From Laguncularia racemosa (taxonomy: Eukaryota > Streptophyta > Magnoliopsida > Myrtales > Combretaceae): a stretch of DNA of 64,000 nt. This document shows positions 25,197 to 36,112 of this stretch, one piece after another. A model generated the notes under the pieces. The model was not told the DNA's origin and did not search any database. It saw nothing but the letters and a program-made list of their open reading frames with translations. The DNA lies in NCBI GenBank assembly GCA_037954665.1, contig JBBMOL010000245.1:558001-622000 (forward strand), in the 5' to 3' direction. Numbering within the stretch: position 1 is the stretch's first letter; every line of letters begins with the position of its first letter. The position numbers and the translations under genes were made by a program.

Positions 25197-27007
25197 CTAT
25201 TATTCAATTATCAATATTATTGCATCCGTGTATGCATCTTTTCTGCATATTTACTAAATAATAATAATAAAGAAAAGAAAAAACCAAGAAAATTGAAGAG
25301 TTGATAACAATAAGAGATCCTTTTAAGGTCCTAAAAGTTGCTTTTAAATAGATTAGCTCAACCCAAGGCTCCCAGTCACTTACTTTGAGTATAAAATCAA
25401 AGACCTCTATAGCTTGCTCTTAACTTGAAAGACCCTAAACATAAAAATCCATTCACTTCAAAAGGTCTCCTCATATGTTGCTTTAGTCTTAAATAAAAAG
25501 CCTTCCAACCCCCTCCATTCCTAAGGGCTACATTTGAACTTTCTCTCCATCAATAGTTATCTAAACCAAACCATAGAGACAACTAATTTTGGGACACACT
25601 TTCGAAGTGGCTATGGTCAATTACCAATGAGGGCATAGAGATAACTATCCTGACTAGCTAAGTCTTAGGTAAATAAATTCTTAAGAGAGACAAGTTAAGA
25701 CTAAATCATTTAGTCAAGTTGACAGGGGCACATAACTCCTAAAGACATCACGAGACATGGTGAATATGGCCAAATTTGGTAAAATGGAAAGATATTTCAT
25801 TTGTTCAATTAGTTTAAGATGACAAGAGGTAAACCACATCCCAAACACTAACCCTTAAACACTTGAGAGTTGAGTGTTATTAATGTAAAGTTATGGACTT
25901 ATTCCTTAAAGGAGGTCTATCTTGAATTTGATACATTAATCAAAATAACGTTAGGCATTCACTTTTACTATCCTAAACATAATAATCCTTTGCCAACCCC
26001 ATTTTAGCTTACATAAGAAGAGTTTCAAAGTTTAACTCTGTAAAAAACCTCCCTATAGTGGGATAATTACGAGGATAAGAACAACAATCAAGAAAAAAGA
26101 AGTTAACTAAATAGTGCTTGCCCTAATTGCAACAATTCAAGGGTAATTTTTGCTATGGAGATGAAGAAAAGTCCACATTCTGAAAAACCATACAAAAATT
26201 GCTAGGGTAAGTATTATTATAGTTTTCTTAAGGTTTCTTAACTTGTAAACTTAGGTTGAAATGATGATTCTTTCAAAATAGACCTTAACATTGGTGTCTT
26301 TTTGAAAATAATAACCAAAAGCCTATTGCATTACATGTCCCAAAAAGGTCTAATAGATCGATCAAAGCGTATTACTTATAAGAAAGACCATAATTTTTGG
26401 AATAAAAGTTAAGAGTAACATACAAAATCGAGAGATTGTGAGGAAGTCCTCTTAAATTAAACCAATTGAGAATGAGATATCTATTTCCAAAGGGAATGAG
26501 GGAATCTAAAGTTATCCCTCATTGGCATTGTCTACCCTAAATTTTAATACCGATGCCCCTAAGAAGAAGATATAAATCTTAATTGCAAGAAACCCCTCAA
26601 GAGATGATTGACTAAGGTAAGACACCACTTTTTCCAAGATTAAATGAAATCCTCCAAGCAAAATGAGACAAAAGAGTAAGTGATTATTGCGTAGTAGGGT
26701 GGGTTTAACCTTTATTTGTATTTTTAGGAGCCTTGTCAAACTCTTTACTTGTTAGCAATTTTTTTAAAAAAGATAATAATAACTATTATTATTTTAGATT
26801 TTTTTTTTCAGAATAAAGAGAAAATTTTCAAAGTTTGCTAGAAGATACTTCAATACTTTGTCACCTTATCCTTAAGTTTAGAAGAGCATTTGTCTTGAAT
26901 TTTTTTTTTTTAAAAAAAAATAGTTATTATTTGTTCAAAAGTCTTAAGTTATCCTAAATTTAGAAACTCTTGACCATTATTGGAAAAATAAGATTCTCAC
27001 TTAGGCA
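25197..27007 (+). other. Element A 3' interior, non-coding
   Basis: Resumes element A after the ctgca duplication. No gag or pol motif in any frame; stops are dense. Probably what remains of the 3' untranslated region. Confidence 0.5.
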
Positions 27008-28250
27008 TTCATTCCCACTATCGGTTAGTTAGCCCTTAATAGGTACTTTCCTAAATATTCTCCTATTACAGTTGCTAATCCAAAAAGACGCTTCCTATTG
27101 TTAGTTAGTCAGCCTATAGGGGCACTTTCCTAGACTTTCTCTCTTAAGGTTACTAGTTTAAAGAGATGCTTCCCACTATCAATTAGTTAGCCTACAATGG
27201 GGCATTTTCCTAGACTTTCTCTCTTAAGGTTGCTAGTTTAAAGAGATGCTTCTTACTATTAGTTAGTTAGTTTACAATAGGGCACTTTCCTAGACTTTCT
27301 CTCTTAGGGTTGCAAGCCTAAAGAGACGCTTCCACTATCAATTGGTTAGCCTACAATGGGGAACTTTCCTAAATATCACCATTTTATGGTTGTTAGCCTG
27401 AAGAGACGCTTTCCACTATCGGTTAGTAAGCCTATAATGAGGCACATTCCTAAACAATTTTCTCTTTAAGGTTGCTAGTCTAGTGGAACGCTTCCTATCA
27501 TCGATAGGTCAGCTCATTAGAGTACTTTTCCAGATAATTTCCTCTTTAAGGTTACTAGTCTAGTAGAATGCTTCCTATCATCAATTAGTTAGCTCGTAAG
27601 AGTACTTTCCTAGATAATTTCATCTTTAAGGTTGCCAGTTTAGTGAGACACTTCCTATCATCGATAGGTCAGCTCATAAGAGTACTTTTCTAGATAATTT
27701 TCTCTTTAAGGTTACTACTCTAGTAGGATGCTTCCTATCATCGATAGGTCAGCTCATAAGAGCATTTTTCTAGATAATTTCCTCTTCCAGGTTGCTAGTT
27801 TAGTGGGATGCTTCCTATCATTGATTAGTTAATTCATAAGAGCACTTTCCTAAATAATCTCTTTTTCAAGGTTTCTAGTCTTATAAGATGCTTCATGTTA
27901 TTAGTTAGTCAACCCATAAGGGCACTTTCTAAAATAATCTCTTATTTAAGGTTGTTAGTCTTGTAAGACGCTTCCTATTATTAGTTAGTCAGCTCATAAG
28001 AGTACTTTCCTAAACAATCACTTCTTTAGGGTTGCCAGTCTTATAAGATGCTTCATATCATCATAAGAGCACTTTTCTAGATGATCTTTTCTTTAAGGTT
28101 ACTAATCTAGTGAGATGCTTCACATCGTTGTTAGTTAGCTCAGAAGAGCGCTTTCCTAGACAATTAACTCAAGGTTACTAAGTTTAGGGAGATGCTTCTT
28201 GTCTAAGACCACTCCCCAAGGAGTATTAGTCATCATAAAGAAACTGTCTT
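27008..28250 (+). repeat. 80-bp tandem repeat array in the 3' part of element A
   Basis: Marker gcttcctatca-like starts fall at about 27010, 27091, 27169, 27249, 27329, 27409, 27491, 27571, 27651, 27731, 27811, 27891, 27971, 28051, 28118 and 28195: mostly 80-bp steps, with one short unit near 28051-28118. About 15 diverged units. Tandem arrays in the 3' untranslated region are reported for Ogre/Tat elements and can seed satellites. Confidence 0.85.
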
Positions 28251-28444
28251 CTTTTGCAACATAGGATTGCTAGCTCGCAGAGCGTTTTCTTTACTCAACC
28301 TTTTGGTTGAATAACTCCTTAGTGGATCCAAGTTCGGATAGCTAGCTAAATATAGCATTATCCGTTCTTTCTCCTAGGCGAAAATGGTATCTTTTTTGTC
28401 TTTGTATCCAAGCTTTCCCAAATCTTACTACGAAGAGGAGCAAT

Positions 28445-29215
28445 TGTAGACACCTCATTTTTACCCCCCATATATATATTTTTAATAATAATAAATAAAA
28501 TAATAATAAATAATAGTAATAATAAAGCCTGGTTTACGAGATAATAAAAATTAAATAAAAAATAAATAAGAAATAAGAAATAATTAAAAAATTAACAAAA
28601 TATGAATATTTTCAATAAAACTAAGAAGATATGGGCCTCTAAATTCAGCTCGTAAATCTCAAATCAATAAAAATTAATTAAGACCGTTAGCTTATATACA
28701 AACCAATTGCAATAATAAACTAAGAAATGGGTTAGCTCAACTGGTCCAAATGTTCACCTAATGCACGTGAGAGGAGTCAAGTCCTAGGTTTGAGACACGT
28801 GCAACACATTTTTTTTTTTTTTTTGCTGGCTAGGTCACGTGCCACGCATGTGATCATCTTCTTCGGCTAGCATAGTCGAAAAATGAAAATGGGCAGAGTG
28901 GGATCTCTAGCGAGGATGTAAGATTCATTTTTTTTTTTTACATTTTTCAACAACATTTGATACAAAATTATCCAAAAAAAAAAACCTTCAAAAACTCATC
29001 TACATCCTGAAGATTCACTAACCACGAATTGAAGATTTGATGAAAACAAATCTCTAATGACCTTTATCTATCTCGCTGGCCAACCATGATTCAACCCTAT
29101 CCTAAGCTTTAAACCTGATTTTGTTTCCACCACTATAAATAGGAGTTTCAGAAACATTAGGGGGTGGTCGGATTCACATTTTAAAAAGCTCTTAATCACT
29201 TCAACCAAGCCCCTC
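28445..29215 (+). repeat. Element A 3' LTR, first part
   Basis: Starts TGTAGACACC after the purine-rich acgaagaggagcaat (28430-28444). Matches 13285 onward. Interrupted by element B; resumes at 36113. Contains TATAAATA at 29134-29141 and the tRNA-like box pair at 28732-28796. Confidence 0.85.
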
Positions 29216-29891
29216 TGATGGGAATTAGCTAGCATCAAAGGATCAAGAGCTAAAGTTTAATGACCCATTATATGATATGGGGGGACCGATGACTAGAGCT
29301 CGAGCCAAACAGGTCAAGGAAGCATTGAACGGATTGATCCGAGAGATTCATGACAGGGAAGCTGTTCAAGAAAGTCCTAAGGAGCACCACAAGTTTATCA
29401 ACACTCTATATCAAGATGTCCGTTCAAGCTACTTAGATTTAGAAGCTTCAGAATAGGAGAATTGGTGGGCCTAGAAATTACGCTGCCGGCCTTTAACCAG
29501 CCTTGAGCTGGCCTAGGAATTACGTTGCTAGACTTTGAACCGTCTTTTCTTATATTACGCAAATCCGACGGTTAAGATTTGTTTTAGGTTATATTTTTTA
29601 TTTTATTTTGTGACACCTTGAGATTGTATATAAATCAGAGAAAGGGGATTATTTTAGATATATGAATTTTGATAAAATTATTGAGAGTTCTCTCTTTTGT
29701 TCTTTGTGAACAACTCCTTTGAATTTTCTTCAATCTAATGCTTGGGGAAAATCGCCTAAATAACGTAGGTTTCAATCAACAGGTGTGATTGGGGTCTCGT
29801 TCCGTTTAATTGCTTGTTCGAGACGGTCCTTGGGTATTCGATTCAATTCGATCGTTGGGTTCTAGATTTAATATATCTAGGGTTCACATCA
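29216..29891 (+). repeat. Element B 5' LTR
   Basis: 676 bp; TATATAAA at 29627-29634 followed about 25 bp later by a purine-rich start region. Lacks the extra 41-bp unit of the 3' copy. Confidence 0.9.
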
Positions 29892-29893
29892 TT

Positions 29894-29905
29894 TGGTATC
29901 AGAGC
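29894..29905 (+). other. Primer binding site, element B
   Basis: TGGTATCAGAGC, two bases after the LTR end; the classic match to initiator tRNA-Met. Confidence 0.9.
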
Positions 29906-30899
29906 TTCGGATTCTTGAATCAAGTAAATCTATATCCTTTATCTTAATTGTTTCATGTCGATTAATTGTCTTTTATTTTCGTTCTTTTAAATTCGTAATT
30001 CAAAATATATCTGTATTGTCAGCTGTTGAATTCGTGGGTTCAACGTTCCGTGAAAGTCTTTTTTTTTTTTCTTTTTGAATTCCTTGAAGCTGTATTGATT
30101 GTCCAATTGGTGGGTTTGATTTTGTCAAGTTCTTTCTTTTCTTCTTACGTGGAATTATTATTTCTGTTCGGCCAGACTATTGAATTCTTCGCTGTGTCCC
30201 TGGAAATCCTTGCCACGCATAAGTAAGGGCTTCACCAACTGGACCGAATTTGCTGTCCAATTCTTGCGTAGGTGCACGTCTCTTTTTTTTTTTCTCTGTT
30301 CGTCCAGAATTCTTGCGATGAAGGTTTCTTGTGTGGAATGATTTTATTCCTTGATTTATCTTTGCTGTCCTTTGGAATCTCATTGCCATAGGATTTTTGC
30401 TTAGTTAACATACACGCCTATTGATATTGATTTGTGAATTCCTGTCCAATTCTTGTGTAGGTGAATCTTATTTGTCCTTGCTGATTCGCTTGTGATCCAG
30501 TTGTTCTTGAGGATAAAAAAAAAAAAAAGGAAACCAGAAATTCGTTCAAAAAAAAAAAAAACCAGAAATTCTTTTGGAATCTTAGTTTTGTTGCTTATCA
30601 TCTTGTCCCCATCTTGTTACTGTTCATCTTGTTCTAATCCTTGTCATTGTTCTTATTATTGTTTCTTTTATTTACTGTTGTTTTGAAATCACTTATTTGA
30701 TAGGTTGAATTTCTTTAGCAATTATTTAAAGGAAAGTATTAAGTGAGTTCTAAATAAAGAACATACAAGAGTGAGTGAGAGGAACATTTTACACTGAGTG
30801 AAAACACGAGTGACTTTACTCTTGTGAGTGTAAACAGGTGAGGGAGTGAATTGTGAGGCTTATATTTTGTTTTATTACTAACTCTTTTGTTGCAGCAAA
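29906..30899 (+). other. Element B leader
   Basis: Untranslated interval between primer site and gag with several T- and A-runs. Short frames here carry no motif. Confidence 0.6.
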
Positions 30900-32123
30900 A
30901 TGTCTAATCAAACTCCAGTTAGTGGAGAGAAAGGAGAAGGAACTAATAAGTTGCTGTTTGAGGCCTTGCTAGGTGAGATGAAAAAGATGTTAAGAGCGGA
31001 GATGGAGCAAATCCATGAGAGGATTGATGTGATAGAACAGAGTAAGAAACCAATGAGTAGTAATTTTAGAGGGGAGAAGAAGGAGAGGGGTAAAAAAGGA
31101 GGAGTAAGGATAGATGGAGAGGATACTGATTCAGGGGAGTATAGTTACATGAGGGAAAGGGGGAACACCCAGAGGAGAGATGGTAATGTGGGAAGCATTA
31201 AAATGAGAATACCTTTCTTCTAAGGGAAGAATGACCCAGAGCTTTACTTGGAATGGGAGCAAAAGGTTGATCATATATTTGAGTGTCATAACTACACAGA
31301 GAAGAAAAAGATTAAACTAGCAGTAGTTGAGTTTACTGATTATGCGAGTGTATGGTGGGATTAGTTAGTGCGAAATAGGCGACGTTATGTAGAGAGGCCT
31401 GTCAGCACATGGAATGAAATGAAAACAATCATGCAAAAGAGATTTATTCCTAATCACTATTATAGGGATTTGCATAGAAAGTTACAGGGGTTGACGCAGG
31501 GGTCCAGAAGTGTGGAGGATTATTATCAGGAGATGGAGATAGCCATGATCCGGGCTAGGGTGGAGGAGGATGATGAAGCTACTATGGCTAGGTTCATTAA
31601 TGGGCTGAATCGGAAGATCGCTGATATAGTTGATCTACAATATTTTGTAGACATTGAGGAGTTGTTGCATAAAGCAATCAAAGTTGAGAAGCAACTGAAA
31701 TCTAAAGGGAGTTCTAAATTTGGTATGGCTTCTAACTCTTCATGGAAGTCAAACTGGAAGAAGAACACCACTGATCCAAAATCGAAGGAGGATGTCAAGG
31801 CCAAGAACCCTATTACTTCTTTTAAAGGTAAGACTGACGCTAAACCAATTACTAGAACTCATGAGATCAAGTGTTTCAGGTGTCAGGGTTTCGGACATAT
31901 AGCATCTCAGTGTCCCAATCAGAGAGTCATGATCATTCGGGAAGATGGCGATGTAGAGAGTGTTAGCTCTAGTGATGATAACATGCCTTCATTAGAGGAC
32001 TGTAGTGATGTGGATGTTGAAGGACCTGTGAAAGGGGAATTGCTTGTTACTAGGCGGGTTCTTAGTACTCAGCCTAAGGAGGAAGGTGATGAGGTGCAGC
32101 GGGAGCACATTTTCCATACCTAA
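30900..32123 (+). pseudogene. Element B gag, broken
   Basis: The frame from ATG 30900 (MSNQTPVSGEKGEG) reads a charged N-terminus with a coiled-coil-like segment, then the retrotransposon gag domain (STWNEMKTIMQKRFIPNHY, then YYQEMEIAMIRA), then one zinc knuckle C-x2-C-x4-H-x4-C (CFRCQGFGHIASQC). Stops at 31221-31223 and about 31362-31364 interrupt it and another ends it at 32121-32123. Spacing and order are as in intact Gypsy gag proteins. Confidence 0.85.
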
Positions 32124-32782
32124 TGTTATGTTCTAAACAAGGTATGTAGCTTAATCATTGATAGTGGTAGCTGCACTAATGCTGTTAGTACGTTATTGGT
32201 TGAGAAGTTGAAGCTGAAAACTTTGAAGCATCAGTGATCCTACAGATTGCAGTGGTTGAATGATTATGGGGAAGTGAAAGTGACTATACAGGTGCTTATT
32301 TCTTTTTTCTATTGGGAATTATCACGATGAGGTGATGTGTGATGTAGTCCCCATGCAGGCTTGTCACATTTTGTTGGGTCGACCATGGAAGTTTGATAGA
32401 AGGGTGAAGTATGATGGGTACAAGAATCAATACTCTTTTGTTCTCAACAAGAGGAATGTGATTCTAACTCCCCAGAAACCATGGGAGGCTAGTGCAGATC
32501 GGGAGAGGATAGCAAGAGAATTTAGAGGAAAACACTTGAGTGTGTGAGAAGAAAACGGAAAGGAAAGAAATAGTGAGAATGCAGCAGAGAGAGAGAAGCA
32601 AACATTGGTGAGCAAAGAGAGAGGGGAATCAAACACACTGAGTGGAGAGGCAAGAAAAAGTGAGATTAAGAGTGCTATAGTGGCAAGACAACAGTTACTT
32701 GTACTTATGTACAAGGATGTGTATTTTTCTACTAATGACCTTAACTCATCTTTGCCGAGTGTGGTTATGTCTCTTTTGTAGG
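32124..32782 (+). pseudogene. Element B protease and linker, frameshifted
   Basis: Continues the gag frame to a retropepsin active site in LIIDSGSCTN (about 32150-32180), then a stop and a one-base shift in a T run near 32304. The later frame gives CHILLGRPWKFDRRV, the conserved end of the protease. A charged linker follows, then a stop just before the reverse transcriptase region. Confidence 0.75.
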
Positions 32783-35631
32783 AATATGAAGATTTATTTC
32801 CCGAAGTGGTGCCAAGAGGATTGCCTCCAATAAGAGGCATTGAACACCAGATTGATTTCCTTCCAGGTGCTTCAATTCCAAATAGGCCAGCATACCGGGC
32901 GAATCTAGAGGAAACCAAAGAAATCCAGTGACAAGTTGATGAACTGGTGGAGAAAGGTGTCGTAAGAGAGAGCTTCAGTCCATGTTCGGTTCTGGTCATT
33001 TTGGTTCCAAAGAAGGATGGAACATGGCGAATGTGTGTCGACTGTCGAGCAATTAATAAGATCACAGTTAAGTACAGACATCCCATCCTTAGACTTGATG
33101 ATATACTTGATGAATTGCATGGTGCTTGTTTGTTTTCTAAAATTGACTTAAGGAATGGCTATTACCAGATTAGAATGAAAGAGGGGGACGAATGGAAAAC
33201 TGCTTTTAAAACTAAATTCGGTCTCTATGAGTGGATGGTAATGCCTTTCGGGTTAACAAATGCTCCTAGCACATTTATGAGATTAATGAATCATGTTCTT
33301 CGTGCTTTTATTGGGAAATTTGTTGTTGTGTACTTTAATGACATCTTAGTTTACAGCAAGACTTTAGATGAGCATGTTAGGCATTTACAATGTGTCTTTA
33401 CCGTTTTGAGAGAAAATAAGTTGTATGTCAATTTAAAAAAATGTACCTTTTGCATGGAAACTGTGGTATTTCTTGGGTTTGTTGTAGGTGTAAATGGGAT
33501 TGCTGTTGATTAGGAGAAGGTGAAAGCGATTAGGGAGTAGCCAACACCATGGAATGCAAGTGAGGTCAGAAGCTTTCATGGATTAGCAAGTTTTTACAGA
33601 CGATTTGTTAGGGACTTTAGTTCTATGGCTGCTCCTTTAAATGATCTTGTCAAGAAGAATTCTGAGTTCAGATGGACCGAAGAACATGAGAAGTCCTTTA
33701 ACGCTCTGAAAGGTAAGTTGACTAATGCACATTTACTTATTCTTCCTAATTTTGAGAAGGTTTTTGAAATAGAATGTGATGCTTCCGGGAAAGGCATTGG
33801 TGGTGTTTTGATGCAGGATTCCAAACCGATCGCTTACTTTAGCGAAAAACTCAGTGGTGCTGCATTGAACTACTCAGTATATGACAAGGAGCTGTATGCT
33901 CTGGTGAGAACCTTACAGACTTGGCAACATTACTTATGGCCCAAAGAATTTACCATTCATTCAGATCACGAGAGCCTCAAGTTTCTGAAAACCCAAGGTA
34001 ACTTAAACAAGAGGCATGCAAAGTGGCTAGAGTTTATTGAAACATTTTCCTATGTAATCAAATACAAGCAAGGGAAAGAGAATGTGGTGGCTAATGCCCT
34101 TTCTCGAAGGTACACACTTCTAACTTCTCTGCATACTAAATTGCTTGGATTTGAACTCATTAAGGAATTGTATGCATCTGATGTCGATTTTGGCCAAATT
34201 TGGGCTGCTTGTGATGAGACTGGATATGCTGATTTTTATAAGTATGATGGATATTTATTTAAGAAAGATAGGTTGTGTGTGCCTAAAAGTTCAGTGCGTG
34301 AACTACTTGTAAGGGAGACCCACGGGGGTGGTTTAATGGGACATTTTGGTGTTAAAAAGACTTTGGATATTTTACATGAATATTTTTTCTGGCAAAAAAT
34401 GAAGCATGATGTGCAAACTGTGTGTGACAAGTGCATTGCATGTAGACAGGCTAAATCCAAAGTAATGCCACATAGAGAATACATTCCATTGCCTATACCT
34501 AATCAACCCTGGAATGACATATCTATGGATTTTGTGTTAGGGTTACCCCGATCTCAAAGTGGCAAAGATAGTATATTTGTTGTTGTTGATAGGTTTAGTA
34601 AGATGGCTCACTTCATTGCCAGTTCTGAAACTAATGATGCACAACATATTGCTGATTTGTTTTTTAGGGAGATTGTACGGTTGCACGGCTTGCCTAAATC
34701 CATTGTGAGTGATAGGGATGTGAAATTTTTAAGTCATTTTTGGCGTACTTTGTGGAATAGGTTAGGCACTAAATTGTTGTTCTCTACTGTAGCCCATCCT
34801 CAAACTGATGGTCAGACCGCAGTAGTCAATAGGACTCTTTCGACTTTATTGCGTGCTGTAATTAATAAGAATTTGAAACAATGGGAGAAATGTCTGCCAC
34901 ATGTAGAGTTTGCATATAATAGAGCTGTGCATTCCACTACATCTTATTCTTCATTTGAAACTGTGTATGGGTTTAATCCTTTGACTCCTTTGGATATCTT
35001 ACCATTGCCTGTTAATAAGTTTGTTGATCTTGAAGGAAAGTAGAAGGCAGAATTTGTTAGGGAATTGCATACACAGGTTCAGGCTAACATTGAGAAGAAG
35101 AATGAGCATTATGCTCGACAAGCCAATAAGGGTCGAGTGAAAACTGTCTTCCATCCAGGAGATTGGGTGTGGGTGCATTTGAGAAAGGAGAGATTTGTTG
35201 AACAACGAAAATCTAAGTTGCACCCTAGGGGAGATAGACCTCTCCGAATGTTGGAGCGCATCAATGATAACGCTTACAAAATTGATTTACCAAGTCACTA
35301 TGGTAATGTAAGCGTAACTTTTAATGTTTTTGATCTTTCTCTGTATGATGCAGGTGATTCGAGGACGAATCTTTTCGAGGACGGAGGGAATGATGGGAAT
35401 CAGCTAGCATCAAAGGATCAAGAGCTAAAGTTTAATGACCCATTATATGATATGGGGGGACCGATGATTAGAGCTCGAGCCAAACGGGTTAAGGAAGCAT
35501 TGAACGGATTGATCCAAGAGATTCATGAGAGGGAAGCTGTTCAAGAAAGTCCTAAGGAGCACCACAAGTTTATCAACACTCTATATCAAGATGTCCGTTC
35601 AAGCTACTCGGATTTAGAAGCTTCAGAATAG
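32783..35631 (+). pseudogene. Element B reverse transcriptase, RNase H and integrase, broken
   Basis: In order: LPPIRGIEHQIDFLPG, then RT motifs VPKKDGTWRMCVDCRAIN, FSKIDLRNGYYQIR, MPFGLTNAPSTF and VYFNDILVYS (the catalytic F-D-D is F-N-D); RNase H with FEIECDASGKGIGGVL and FTIHSDHESLKFL; integrase with the HHCC region ending CDKCIACRQAK and the core ISMDFVLGLP, IVSDRD and HPQTDGQT. In-frame stops occur near 32930, at 33511-33513, near 33538 and at 35041-35043. The frame continues 241 bp into the 3' LTR, ending at 35631. No typical chromodomain was recognised. Confidence 0.9.
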
Positions 35632-36107
35632 GAGAATTGGTGGGCCTAGAAATTACGCCGCCGGCCTTTACCAGCCTTGAACCTGCCTACAATTTAAGCT
35701 GCCGGCCTTTAACTGGCCTTGAGCCGGCCTAGGAATTACGTTGCCAGACTTTGAACCGTCATTTCTTATATTACGCAAATCCGACGGTTAAGATTTGTTT
35801 TAGGTTATATATATTTTTTTATTTTGTGACACCTAGAGATTGTATATAAACCAGAGAAAGGGGATTATTTTAGATATATGAATTTTGATAAAATTATTGA
35901 GAGTTCTCTCTTTTGTTCTTTGTGAACAACTCCTTTGAATTTTCTTCAATCTAATGCTTGGGGAAAATCGCCTAGATAACGTAGGTTTCAATCAACAAGT
36001 GTGATTGGGGTCTCGTTCCGTTCAATTGCTTGTTCGAGACGGTCCTTGGGTATTCGATTCAATTCTATCGCTGGGTTCTAGATTTAATATATCTAGGGTT
36101 CACATCA
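35391..36107 (+). repeat. Element B 3' LTR
   Basis: 717 bp, preceded by the purine-rich gaggacggaggga. The first 241 bp also encode the polyprotein tail. Contains a 41-bp internal duplication around 35640-35740 absent from the 5' LTR. Confidence 0.9.
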
Positions 36108-36112
36108 CCCTC

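Larger units (their letters stand above)
29216..36107 (+). mobile_element. Element B: Gypsy LTR retrotransposon (chromovirus, possibly CRM-like)
   Basis: LTRs 29216-29891 (676 bp) and 35391-36107 (717 bp), both TGATGGGAAT...CACATCA. Target duplication ccctc at 29211-29215 and 36108-36112. Primer site TGGTATCAGAGC at 29894-29905 (initiator tRNA-Met). Domain order gag, protease, reverse transcriptase, RNase H, integrase identifies Gypsy; the polyprotein frame running into the 3' LTR with a GPMIRARAKRVKEAL tail is like CRM-type chromoviruses. Several stops and a frameshift make it non-functional. The 3' LTR is longer by a 41-bp repeat of the ggcctagaaattacg region. Confidence 0.92.

Noticed and set aside
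27008..28250. CRISPR-like repeat spacing
   Set aside because: Units are contiguous 80-bp tandem repeats with no unique spacers, in plant retrotransposon DNA.
30026..30686. Short frames on both strands after the element B 5' LTR
   Set aside because: Phe/Lys-rich products of T and A runs in the untranslated leader.
32427..33086. Long minus-strand open frame of 219 codons
   Set aside because: Antisense shadow of element B protease-RT coding sequence.
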